A stretch of 64,000 bases of DNA from Lycocorax pyrrhopterus obiensis (Eukaryota > Chordata > Aves > Passeriformes > Paradisaeidae). How positions within the stretch are numbered: the first letter of the stretch is position 1; each line of letters begins with the position of its first letter. Where the stretch lies: contig JACSVZ010000004.1 in the NCBI GenBank assembly GCA_014706295.1, positions 6,142,965-6,206,964 of the forward strand, given 5' to 3'. Positions 50,559 through 60,500 of this stretch are shown here, in pieces. The notes under the pieces are model-generated. The model searched no databases. It saw only the letters and a list, made by a program, of their open reading frames with translations, and was not told the DNA's origin. Made by a program: the position numbers and the translations under genes.

Positions 50559-52914
50559 AACCTTTGCACTACATTTAAAGATCATGAAGATCAATATTTA
50601 TTCTGAGGTCAGGGAAAAAAATCAATCTTGCAGTAAAATGAGTCATATTTAATATATCCTATCAACATAATTAAGTTTATACATAAAAAGTAGCATTGAT
50701 ATGTGAATAATGAATGCCATGACAGATGAGTTTCCCTTCTTGAACAACTTTATGTGGATAATCTCAGAAATTGAAAGATTGGAGTGACATATATGCACCT
50801 TCTCATCAAGTAACAGCCATGGCAAAAATACACACACCTGAGAATGTCAGCACCTCAAACCAAGCCACCCAGACTGCTCCACATGGATAAAATGAAACAA
50901 ATATGAAATTATTCCTACAAGGTCAGGCAGTAGCAGAACCGGGATTAGGATTCCAGGAATTACTCCCATAGGGGGAATCTTCCTGATCCCCTTCTCTGCT
51001 CCGAGCACTAGACATTCTGCTCTCCCTGCAAATACAACCCATTCCCACAACAACAATAAACTTACATTACCTCTTCACACATTTCTGAAAGAAAATAAAA
51101 ATGGATAAGAAAACACTTTCTCTTCAGTGCTCAGCAATAATTGCTTTCTAAAGGCATGAGCAATAAAACCTCTGACATCCAAGAGATGAGGAACACACCC
51201 AGGGTCTGCCCATCTTTGCAGTTACAGTGATAGGAACAGGGAGTAACATCTCATCCCAACAGCCATGAAAATGATGAGAGAGCAGCATTTTAAAATTAAA
51301 ATAATTCCTCAGTGAGAAGAATCCTGACCCTGACTGGGTAGATTCTGTAGCTCATTCAAAAGCCAGACATCCCTTCTTACCTTTTTCAGGGCTTTTGGTG
51401 CTTTTGTTGCCAGGAAGTTTGCCTTCCTTGTATTAATTTCCTATCCTGGCAAGTTCAGGGTGTAGAACTCGCTGCACAATTCCATGGGATTGGTAGCAAG
51501 GTGAGTGTTAAAGTTCCAGAGGCTTAAGTGGCCCCTCTGGAAGTGTGGGAGTCATTCATTCAGGCTATTTTACACTAAAGCAAATGTCACCTATTGCCAC
51601 TGTCATCTCCTAAACCTTAACAGCATTTTTCAAATAATCTGTCTATTTCAAATGAAAGTTCTCGGATCTCCAATCTTTCGTATTTCCTTTAAAGAGAGGA
51701 CCAATTTCTTATCTGCCTTTTACAAGTCTCAGGTGCTTTCCTCTGCTCTGTTTAACATGTAAACACCTTTAATAGGTTGAACTCACCATGAGATGCAAAA
51801 TACAAGAACTGCCTACATGAAAAACCTTAATCAGTCATGAATTTGGTAAATGATGTCTCCATGCCATCCATATTGAGTGTCCATTACTCCTGGACATAGC
51901 ACATTAACTGACTCATTAGCTATTTCAAACCATATGGACTTAGGTTTGGGCGGGTTGCTCTGATAATATCCTGAGGTGAGCTTCCTAATTATTGTAATTA
52001 CGTGATCTCAATCACGGGGCCAGTCACACAAAATAGAGTCAGGAGGCTCTGAAATGGGTGTCAGTGCACCCAGACAATGACTGAGCTGAGCAACGTGGCC
52101 CCTGGATGTTGGAGCTCCCTGGATACTGCAAGAAGTAATTACTCCCAAAGTTCTGAGGAACCAGCAGCGAGCACGGCGACAACGGAACGAGCACGGCAGG
52201 AGCACGGGATCTGCACAGATGCAGGGACACAAATAGATTTCTCAGCATAAACTGGGAAGCAGTCTGAAACTTGATGCCTTGTTGTCAATGCTTTTAATAC
52301 AGAGATGTTACATCTCTGGAGTAAATTTAGCCATGATATTTTAAGCATCAGTGAGATCTGGAGCAAAGCAGGGGAATTGAATGTGGAAGTGCTAAAATGT
52401 CAGTGTTAAATACCACAAAAGCATCACAATGCAATGGTAAGAGAAGCTACAAGTGCTCACCTACTGTAGCAAATTTAAGGGGCTTTGTGCATGTGACACT
52501 GCAAGATTTCATATAATTGACTGCAATCTTTTATATGCAAGCTTAGGTTTGAGCAAGGAGAACAAGAAAATTAAATGAAAGATGGACCAAATGTTTAATG
52601 GACAGTGCTTTAAGACAAAGACAGAAACAAATACAGCCTCAGGACAGGTTTGCTGTCTTATTAAACACTTAAAGAAAGCACTGACTCCATGAGAATCTCA
52701 CCACACTCTTGAAACGCAGCCCATGATAAACCAGCACAGCTGAGTGTTACTCTCCAGAACATATTCTAGAAAGAGGTTGATAATGGTAGGATTTGTACAT
52801 TTTTACTCTTATGAGCCCACTCACCTTTCTCCTATTAGCATTTTTGAATTTGGCAGTAGTGGTAGCTGTATCACCTTGAAGGGAAATTGCTTCTGTCATA
52901 ATTAGGCTTTCCTG

Positions 52915-52950
52915 AAAAAACCCAAACCCAAATAACAAAACCACCCTCAC
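52915..52950. repeat. A-rich/CCCAAAC low-complexity tract
   Basis: AAAAAACCCAAACCCAAATA followed by AACAAAACCACCC. Confidence 0.7.
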
Positions 52951-53587
52951 ATGTGTAGTTATTTTGGCCATTCATCCCTTTATCACCTTCCCAAACTGCT
53001 AATTTGTAGCAACTGTGAAGAGGCCACTAGGCTTTATTTAACCTGCCAAATGAAGCTCAGGTTTTTGAGAGGGTCGCTAATTGGCTGATGATAAGCAGGG
53101 AAAAAGAAACAAGCCCCATCTCCAGTTCAGCCCAACAGGAAAAGAGCATTTCTTAGTCTCACCCACAAAACACGTGGTTGTGCTATTTATAGGGCCAGAG
53201 GCTCTGGAATCAAGTTCTAATCTGCTTGGAGTTTTTCTTAGGTAAAGCCTTTGGTCTTCATTAATTTCTAAAAATATGTGTGTGAATTTTGTGTTTTAAA
53301 GTGTCTGAAACCAAATCATAAAAAAATTGCTGGTGACATTTACACACCTTTTTGTGGGCCTACTATTTATGGTTGTTTATTAATAAGATCTGGATTTAAA
53401 GTATAAGCTCATTCTTCAGGAGTGGCCTCGTGTGTGCAGGAACTTCTCTTTTTAGTAGGGTGTTTTTTTTGTATGAGTCATATGACTAGTTTCTCTTACA
53501 TTCCTCAGTGGTTGTCTTTGAGGGTTTTAACTCTTTTAATGACTGACAGAAGTTTGAGAATCTTTAACTTTGTATCTATTCTCTCAT

Positions 53588-53644
53588 AAAAAAAAATCCA
53601 ATCAAAAAACCCCCAGCAAACAAAACAACCAAACAAACCCACAG
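53588..53644. repeat. A-rich/CCAAAC low-complexity tract
   Basis: An A-run, then AAAAAACCCCC, AAACAAAACAACC and AAACAAACCC units. It is the longest of the A/C tracts. Confidence 0.8.
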
Positions 53645-54670
53645 GTATTTTCCATGACTTGTAGGAGATAAGCCTTCAACCCTCCCACAACACAGGATAA
53701 TGTTAAATTGCTCAAGTTGTGATAGAGCTGCAAGATATTAAGGATGGCTCAGACTTGGGATACTCTTGTACCTGGATGAAGTTGAAATGGTAAAGTTGCA
53801 TTTTTTTTTTTATTAGCACAAAGAAACTCTCATTTAAAAACTGAGGACCTTAAACCTCAGTTACCTCTGCAGGTGTGTAGGAGTCAAAGAGATGTCATGT
53901 AGCCTGACTTATTTTCAAAACCAGTAACTGATTGCATTTTGTGGCTGTGTTCATTAATAGATCCTTGTGCATCTACTTTCACTTTTAGTTTGGCTATTAG
54001 CTTGTAATGGCTGATTTTGAAACAGCATTTTTCTGATTACTTTATTATTCCCCAGAACTCCATGAACTTGTTCTCTTTTTTGTGATCTTATCTTTGCTCA
54101 TGAATAAAATGTGTGAAATGAGGTCAAAACAACTCATATTTATGAGCTGTGAAGTTTTGCATTGAACCCCAACCTTTCATGAGATCAATGTATCCCATTA
54201 ACTTCCTGATGTTAAAGTATTCTCGATGGTTTTGCAGGGACAAAAGGAGCTCCAGTTCTTACATAATTGAAAACAAAACAAAAATAGGAATGTCTAATCG
54301 GTTTTGTTTCTTTAGGATCATGTCTTTTACTATTTATTCATACTTAACCTGTTTGGTTTCTTTTTTCCTGCACAACTCATCTGATTTGTTTCACTTTCTT
54401 ATTCTGGTGAAACTTTGTGAGTAGGGAAAGAGCTTGGAAGCAGAAAGCCCTTTGATCATGCTTTCATTTCAGTTTAGTCATGTGGATACCTCTTCACAAC
54501 AGCTGAGCAAAAAAAGTTTTCTCCTTAAACAGAGGCTTGTTCTCTGATACCCAGACAACTGTTTAGAGGTAATTTTCCTTCTGGAAAGATCTTTTTACCC
54601 AGGTAACACACAACACTAATAATGGTGATGGTTTCTTTGATGCTGAACTGGGCATCTGTGGTTGCTTTCG

Positions 54671-54703
54671 TAAACAAACCAAACAACCCCAACACCACCC
54701 TCC
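54671..54703. repeat. A/C low-complexity tract
   Basis: TAAACAAACCAAACAACCCC followed by AACACCACCC. Confidence 0.7.
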
Positions 54704-55700
54704 TTACAGTCTGTTTTGACAACTGTTGCAAAGGGGAAAAACTCTACAAAATGCTTTATGGAAATTTTGAATTTGTTTCCTTCATGGCTGAGCTTTCTGC
54801 TGGCAATTCTTCAGCTGGTCTTTTCAGTAATGATAAAACCACAGAGCCTGCAAGGCTGATGAAGCAGAAAGGGTTGTTACATAAAGGCTTAATTTACTGA
54901 TGGCAATACAAGCTTTGCAGTCATAATCTGTGTTATTACTTTTAAGTTCACTTGCAAATTATGTGGTTGCTGATATTTTGGATTTTGATTGTTCTCTTAA
55001 AAAAAGAGGCAAGTTCTTTTTTAAAAAAATGGTCTTAAACTTTTAAGTTTTATACCCCCTGTTTTTTGGAAAAGGACTTGTAGTCACGGTGTGGTGGTCT
55101 CCAGGGAGCTCTACCTAGGTGTTCTGCACCTGGGTGAACGGACCCTATTGGTACAGCAAAGCTTGCATAAAATGGTGGCTTGCGATCAAAGCTGTGCCCT
55201 GGGATCCTGGGGAATTAAAACTCACCTCAGAGTGTCCTTTACTGCCGATTTACAAGGTGATGGGGCTGATAAGCTCTTGGGTCAGCTGCATCTCTCCTCT
55301 GTCCCTGCCTGGAACCGGCCTGAGGTGGCCATTGCCTCTTCTGCTGTGCTGTTTTGGGGTGAGTACCTGTGTTTCTGGGTGGAAATTGTTATTTTTGACC
55401 TCTGCCAGGAAGATCCTGAGGGAAAACCGAAGTGGCCTGACTGAGACGTGGCACTATGACAGCTCTGTGACTTTGCAACTCCTGAAAGCGCCTGCTGCAC
55501 CCCAAATCCTGTCAGCTGAGATTTTATTTTCTTTTTTACCTCAGGCAGGAGACCGTCTGATCTCCTACTTCTCTATGCACCAAATAATTTTTAAAAGTTC
55601 CTCCGTTGCGAAGCGCAGCCTCAGTAGCGGGAGAGCGGGAACGCCTGGGGCTGAGGCAGCTTCGCGGACGCCATCTCCCCCTGCTCCTCCGTCCCTCATG

Positions 55701-55769
55701 ATCTCTCTGCTCCATCTCCCTTCTCCTCCCCTCTCCGTAATCTCCCTGCTTCTCCGTCTCCCCTCTCCC
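55701..55769. repeat. Polypyrimidine tandem duplication in the promoter
   Basis: Two C/T-rich units of about 38 and 30 bases start at 55701 and 55740, each beginning ATCTCYCTGCTYC and continuing through CTCCCCTCTCC. The tract is strongly strand-asymmetric, so triplex (H-DNA) formation is possible. Confidence 0.6.
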
Positions 55770-55863
55770 AGCTCCCGAAGCGAGAAGCCGGAGCGCCCGG
55801 AACACAGCGACTTGTCCGGTCCCATCTTCCCTCTCCGCGCCCCTGAGGGGCGGTGGCGCCTCA

Positions 55864-55873
55864 GGGCGGGGCT
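55864..55873 (+). promoter_or_regulatory. GC box (Sp1/KLF-type)
   Basis: GGGCGGGGCT matches the Sp1/KLF consensus. It lies inside the CpG island, 17 bases before the starting point of the E2F-type site. Confidence 0.6.
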
Positions 55874-55880
55874 GAGGGGA

Positions 55881-55890
55881 GGCGGGAAAT
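55881..55890 (-). promoter_or_regulatory. E2F-type site
   Basis: The complement reads ATTTCCCGCC, an exact fit to the E2F core TTTSSCGC. It sits between a GC box and a GC-box array, a common arrangement in cell-cycle-regulated promoters. Binding itself is not shown. Confidence 0.5.
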
Positions 55891-55903
55891 GGCGCGCGCC
55901 GCG

Positions 55904-55924
55904 CCCCGCCCCGCCCCGCCCCGC
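55904..55924 (-). promoter_or_regulatory. Tandem GC-box array
   Basis: Four consecutive CCCGC units, reading as overlapping GGGCGGGGC boxes on the complement. It is expected to bind Sp1/KLF factors and probably marks the core promoter region. Confidence 0.65.
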
Positions 55925-56115
55925 TGAGGGCCGTGAGGAGGCGGCGGCCGCAGGGGTCCCTCGGGCCGGCCCGGCCCTGCCGCGGTCCCCGCCCCGGGTT
56001 TCCCCGCGGGAAGACGGCGTCTCGCCATCCTCTCCTCCTCCTCCTTCTGCTGCAGAAGTGCCCGGCTGGGAAATTTGTGGCCGGTGGCGGGGGGAGGCCG
56101 AGGGGGCTCTGTGGA

Positions 56116-56126
56116 GGTGGGTGAGG
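56116..56126 (+). promoter_or_regulatory. VRK2: Candidate splice donor of a VRK2 5' untranslated exon
   Basis: Two overlapping donor-like sequences occur: GAG before GTGGGT (intron from 56117) and GTGG before GTGAGG (intron from 56121). Either would join to the acceptor at 56250-56251 across an intron of about 130 bases. Such an intron is short but allowed. The true first exon could end elsewhere, so this is a prediction only. Confidence 0.3.
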
Positions 56127-56199
56127 GGGAGCGGGCTGGGGGGCGTCGCCCTGTCCCTGTTCCGTGCTGGTGGGCAAAGCACATAGAGGGTTATTGTGC

Positions 56200-56209
56200 C
56201 TTCCGGTAC
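56200..56209 (-). promoter_or_regulatory. ETS-type site
   Basis: CTTCCGGTAC within this interval gives ACCGGAAG on the complement, an ETS/GABP core. It lies about 50 bases before the start codon, between the island and the coding exon. Confidence 0.35.
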
Positions 56210-56256
56210 CTTTTTCAACAAACTTTCTCTTCCGTTTTCCCCTCGCTCAAGGTACG

Positions 56257-56392
56257 ATGCCGCCCAAAGGTCCCGGCAGGGGCAAGCTGCCAGTCCCGCT
56301 CCCTAAAGACATGATCCTGAAAGACACCGAAGGAAAAACCTGGAGGCTGGGCAGTCAGATCGGCCAGGGAGGATTTGGCTTGATCTATTTAG
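56257..56392 (+). CDS. VRK2: VRK2 first coding exon (partial CDS), serine/threonine kinase
   Basis: VRK2 is a vaccinia-related-kinase family Ser/Thr kinase. Family knowledge places its main isoform at ER and nuclear-envelope membranes through a C-terminal anchor, where it modulates stress and MAPK signalling. This exon encodes the first 45 residues plus one base of codon 46. It begins MPPK, runs through KLPVPLP and continues into the kinase fold with the glycine-rich loop [11 protein letters not shown] at residues 35-45. Human VRK2 has the same plan: MPPK, then KLPIPFP, then [12 protein letters not shown]. The start is preceded by a pyrimidine-rich tract and an AG at 56250-56251, so the exon begins at 56252, leaving five untranslated bases; A at -3 gives a fair Kozak context. 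The exon ends TTTAG before GTAAAA at 56393, splitting a codon exactly where the human Ala codon is split. The frame stops 74 bases into the intron if unspliced. VRK1 is excluded by its different N-terminus. Confidence 0.92.
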
Positions 56393-57530
56393 GTAAAATA
56401 CCGCTGGTAATTAGGAGGGTGACTTGCAAATTGCTTTGTAACTTTCTGAGCTGGATAAGGCAGTAACTTAAAAAAAGTTACTGTTGTTTACGTGCTGGTG
56501 GTGATCCTTGTCCAAGTGTGGTTTTCTGAGCTGTTGTTCCCGTTCCATTCCTGCTCATGATGCAGCGTGTTCTCCATGGCCTGTACAGCTCATTTTGCTG
56601 GATACTAATGCACTTTCCTGTGGATGTTGAGTGGGACAACCAAGGTGCCACTGTGTCAAAGACCATCAAAGAGCACTGCCAGGTGATGCTTTTCAAAGTG
56701 CTTTTCCTAGCCACGGTTTTGGCCTTATGCCAGCCTAATGCTCTGTAGCCCTCTTTCAGTTTCTGGTTATTGGAAGTGTTATTTTCTGGCCAAGAGTAAA
56801 TCAGTTTTCATCCAGGAGATGAAACAGTAACAATACGTAGCTGGATGCTGCCTCTGAATTGACATCTTTTCAGCAGAGGTGGAAATGGTGTTCTGTATTT
56901 GCTCTGGCCTAGATAAGTTTCTGTGTTTCCTTCAGAAGAAGCTGCTGCATTTCAGTCAGTTTGTGCTCTGTGAGGAGTGAACAGTTCTGAAAGGCAGCTT
57001 GTAAAGCATTCTGGGTCGCTGCAGAGGGTATAATGTATGTTACTGTTGCTGGGCTCTGTGAAAGAGCAAATTCTGTGTACAAGGCAATATTATGAGCTTG
57101 GGTGGTTTGGTTTTTCTTTTTTTCATGGCAACATATACAAAGTGTCTGTTTGAAACGAAACAGAGCTTGTTTTGAGGAGTAAAGAATTATCTAGAAGCAG
57201 TTTACTACATTGTCCCTGGAGCCTAACGTGATCTTTTTGAGTAATATTAACTCTATTTGGAATATTGAAGCTTAAAACTTAATAAGCAAGTCACTCCTAT
57301 ACACAAACCACCTTTCTTTGGTGCAGAAATCAGTTGTACATCCAGTAGCAGTACATCCAAGAGCTTCCTGTAGTGAAGTTTCTGGTTTGGTTTTCTCTGG
57401 AATTTCTATAGTTCACACTATTCCTCACTGCTCTGCAGACAGAACCAGTGGGAATGATAAGGGTTTCAGCTAACTGCAGATACAGAGGAGTTGAAGGGTA
57501 GGGCACTTATTAGAGTATTTACCTTCTTTT

Positions 57531-57577
57531 TCCTTTTGATATCTTAGTATTATGATATATCCTTTTGATATATCTTA
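57531..57577. repeat. Direct repeat of TCCTTTTGATAT..CTTA
   Basis: Two copies of TCCTTTTGATATCTTA, the second with an extra AT, are separated by AT-rich sequence rich in GATAT. Confidence 0.75.
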
Positions 57578-60500
57578 TTACCTTATTATGACCACCTTTG
57601 AAGCATTAGTTGGTTACATTTGAGAGGTGCTGTGCATTAGACACATGAGAGATGTTACCTTGAGAAAATAGACCTTAGCATGAGCTGAGAAGTGAAGGTG
57701 TCTCTGGGTACTGCCATTCAAAGATAAAGGACAGGAAGATGGGAACCTGCAGAAGTCTCCCACAGACAGAAGGGTGTGAGGGAACTGGGGATGGAGTGCA
57801 GAAAGCAAGGCTGTAGTGGGTGTAGCTGTCCAAGTGTAAGACAAGTAATGTTGTGTTCCTGAATCACTCAGAATATAGCTCTGTCATTTCCTGCTGCAGC
57901 CAAATTACACTGGACCTTGAGGGTGGTTTAGTATGTGGGATTCAGACAGTTCCATGCAGATTTGAGTTTTCTGCCTGATCACAGAGACCACCAAAGTCCA
58001 AACAATTTCTTATGTTGAGGTGTTTGTTGCAGTTTGGCTCCCACTGAAGTGAGGTGGAAAGCAGTCAGTGGATTAGAATGAGAATACAATCAGGGACTCT
58101 TGGTGTTGCTATTCTGTGGTTTTTTGTAAGTGACAGCATGGCTGAGGAAATGCAGCTGCCACTTTTGTAATGGTATTTGTGTGTTCATTTAATCCCTTCT
58201 TTCAGGAGGAACAGTGAATGCTACCTGCAGCACTGAACTGAAGGTTCAGTTCCCCTTGTAGCTCATCAATTAAAGAGAAAATGGACATTTATCCCTAAGT
58301 ATTGACACTGAAGCTTTCTCTTTTTTTGTCCACCTCTCGATCTCTGATGTTTTTATATTCAGCAGCTTTTTGGGGGCTTGATGCTACAAAATTCATCTGT
58401 CTTTGAGAACCAAGGGGAGTGAAGTAGATGACAAATTTTTGAGATGACGATACAGGTGCTTGGTGACCCCCCCCTTTCTCTGAGCTGCTCAGACTTGTTT
58501 TTAGAACACCTAGAAAAAGGTGTGAGAGGACCACTGACTTTCAGAGAGGAGCTCACCCAGAAAGAACTGTAGAGAGGTGGGAGACACGAGAGTGGAGACA
58601 GGTTCGATTGCCTGCCAGGTATGGAGAGCACAGCCCTTTTATGAAAGTAAAGGTTAACTTTGCCAGCTATATCTTTTAATAAGTATTTTTACAGTAGCAG
58701 TGTGAAGATTTTGATGTGGTTGTTATAGCTTAATTTCCCATTAAGGGTATTCCATACTCCATTAATCTATAACAATGTTCTTGAGAAATTTTACGGCATC
58801 TCTGCAAAATATATTTACTAGGGGTGCATTTTGTGGAAGAAGGTTCTGTTCACTAAATCAAAGCTGCTGAAAGCCATTTACTGACCCCGACTCCTGGGAT
58901 GCAAATGTAGGGCTTCTGAACTTCTAATTATGTGCATAAAAGTTACCACCATCTTCACATTCTGTCCTGCCTCACAAATGCTTTGCCTTGTTTTCTGATT
59001 ATTCTTACTCTTTCCAATCTGTGCCTACTTATTTATTTCTCTGTCGACTTGTTCCTTCCCTTGCCTTTTCACTTTGGTCTCAGCCAGAGCAAACCCAACA
59101 GCAGAAGGCTTGCAAACACTTGATTCCTCCCAGCTGAGGAGAGAAGCCACAGAAGCCCTCTAGAGATGTCCTCTCAAGCACTTTTTGCCATAGCAAGAGC
59201 AACGTGGCTCATAAATAGGAATTTACTATGTTATTGTACATTGGAAGTTTTATTTTTGTGTTACTGGTGCTGATCTGCTCTCAGGCACCTCAGGTAGAGC
59301 TGTTATCCCTTTGGTAAGGGGAGCAGAGTGAAGAACAGCTGAGGAAGGCTGTGACAATGGTGGTCTCACAACTGGTTTGTAGCCCTGTGGAGAACAGTGG
59401 AAAATGAACCAAGAGTTGAGGAGCCTTACGTTCTCTCATTTATCTCTCTGCTCACAGGCAGTAATTAACACCAATCTTTATATAAATCATTCTCTAGTCC
59501 TGCTGCAAGCACTCTATTAATGCACAATTTGGACTGAAAATTTAAATGCAGAAAGGTCACACAATGTTTTGTTAAGATTCCTCTGTCACAGTGAAAACTG
59601 CTGCATACAGCACTATCTACTTGCTAGCTTCTTTCTCATGGAAAGGGATGCTTCTGAAAAACAGAAATATTTTTTAAAATGTATGTACAAATGTTTGTTA
59701 GATGGTGTCTTTTACGATATAACTTAGTACATTGTAAATGTGTTTTAATTTTATGAAGCTTAGGAGAATTAGTATTGATAAAGTTGTCATTGAATTCTGC
59801 CCTGCTTGGGGATCAGCGTAGCCAGTGCACTATCCTTTCCTTTTGAGTTTTTCCTCACATTTTCAAGGAAGAGGGAAAGAATTTCTTCCTGAGCAGTAAA
59901 TAGTGATTAAATGGGTGAATATTGTCTTTTAATACTAGCAGTACAGTGAGCCCTGCTACTGGTGGAGGTAAGGACGAGGTCTGGTGTGGCCTGTTCTTCT
60001 TTTAAGCTTGGATCATAGTGCAATCTACCTGTTGGTAGTCAGAGAATCAGGCCAAGGTGTGAAAGAGAGTTTGTTTCTGTTTCAGACTAATTTCCATAGA
60101 TAATTTGTATAGTTGTGAACAGGGGGCTACTTGTGTCAAGGAAGAGAAGCATTGATGGAAGCTGCTGGTCATTCCTTGGTTTGCTTAGGAAGCTGCTTTA
60201 GCAATTGGTTCTGGAGAAACAAAGTCGTCCAGGAGTTGCTTAAATTAAAATAATGCAGCAAATGAATTAAAAATGCAGCTAAATGATACCAAAAGATAAA
60301 TTCAGCATGATTTTTATTAGCTCAATGGAAAGAAGAATTTTAATTAACGAAGCCCTATAACTAAAAGCACTAGCAGGTAACTCAGGATAGGGATGGATTT
60401 TCCTGAACTTCAAGATGTTAAAATGCGTTGTACCTGCAGGTATGAGTGAACCTTAGTGTGAAAATAAATTTGTTGGTAGACAAACACCACTTCAGGAAGG

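Larger units (their letters stand above)
46278..55599. other. Intergenic DNA upstream of VRK2, no gene recognised
   Basis: AT-rich unique sequence with no recognisable exon. It carries A/C-rich low-complexity tracts at 50,334, 52,915, 53,588 and 54,671, local direct repeats at 48,254-48,290, and TATTAATAT repeats at 50,506-50,558. A long forward open frame from about 55,119 into the CpG island begins at a GTG and is explained by GC-rich, stop-poor sequence. Confidence 0.6.
55600..56170 (+). promoter_or_regulatory. VRK2: CpG-island promoter of VRK2
   Basis: CpG dinucleotides are dense from about 55,605 to 56,160, in sharp contrast to the AT-rich flanks. It is the only such island in the window. 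It sits immediately upstream of the VRK2 start-codon exon, as expected of a housekeeping-type, TATA-less promoter. It contains GC boxes, an E2F-type site and, just downstream, an ETS-type site, listed separately. I see no TATA box at a plausible distance, so initiation is probably dispersed. Long open frames across the island on both strands (up to 218 codons reverse) are by-products of GC richness. Whether it also fires leftward cannot be told from sequence. Confidence 0.85.

Noticed and set aside
55119..56186. 355-codon forward open frame running into the CpG island
   Set aside because: It starts at GTG, not ATG, and most of its length is GC-rich promoter sequence with few stops. The product is low-complexity Pro/Arg/Ser and matches nothing known.
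55536..56221. Reverse-strand frames of 213 and 218 codons over the CpG island
   Set aside because: Overlapping frames on the same strand with Arg/Gly/Pro-rich products are the usual by-product of CpG-island composition. No divergent gene is recognisable.
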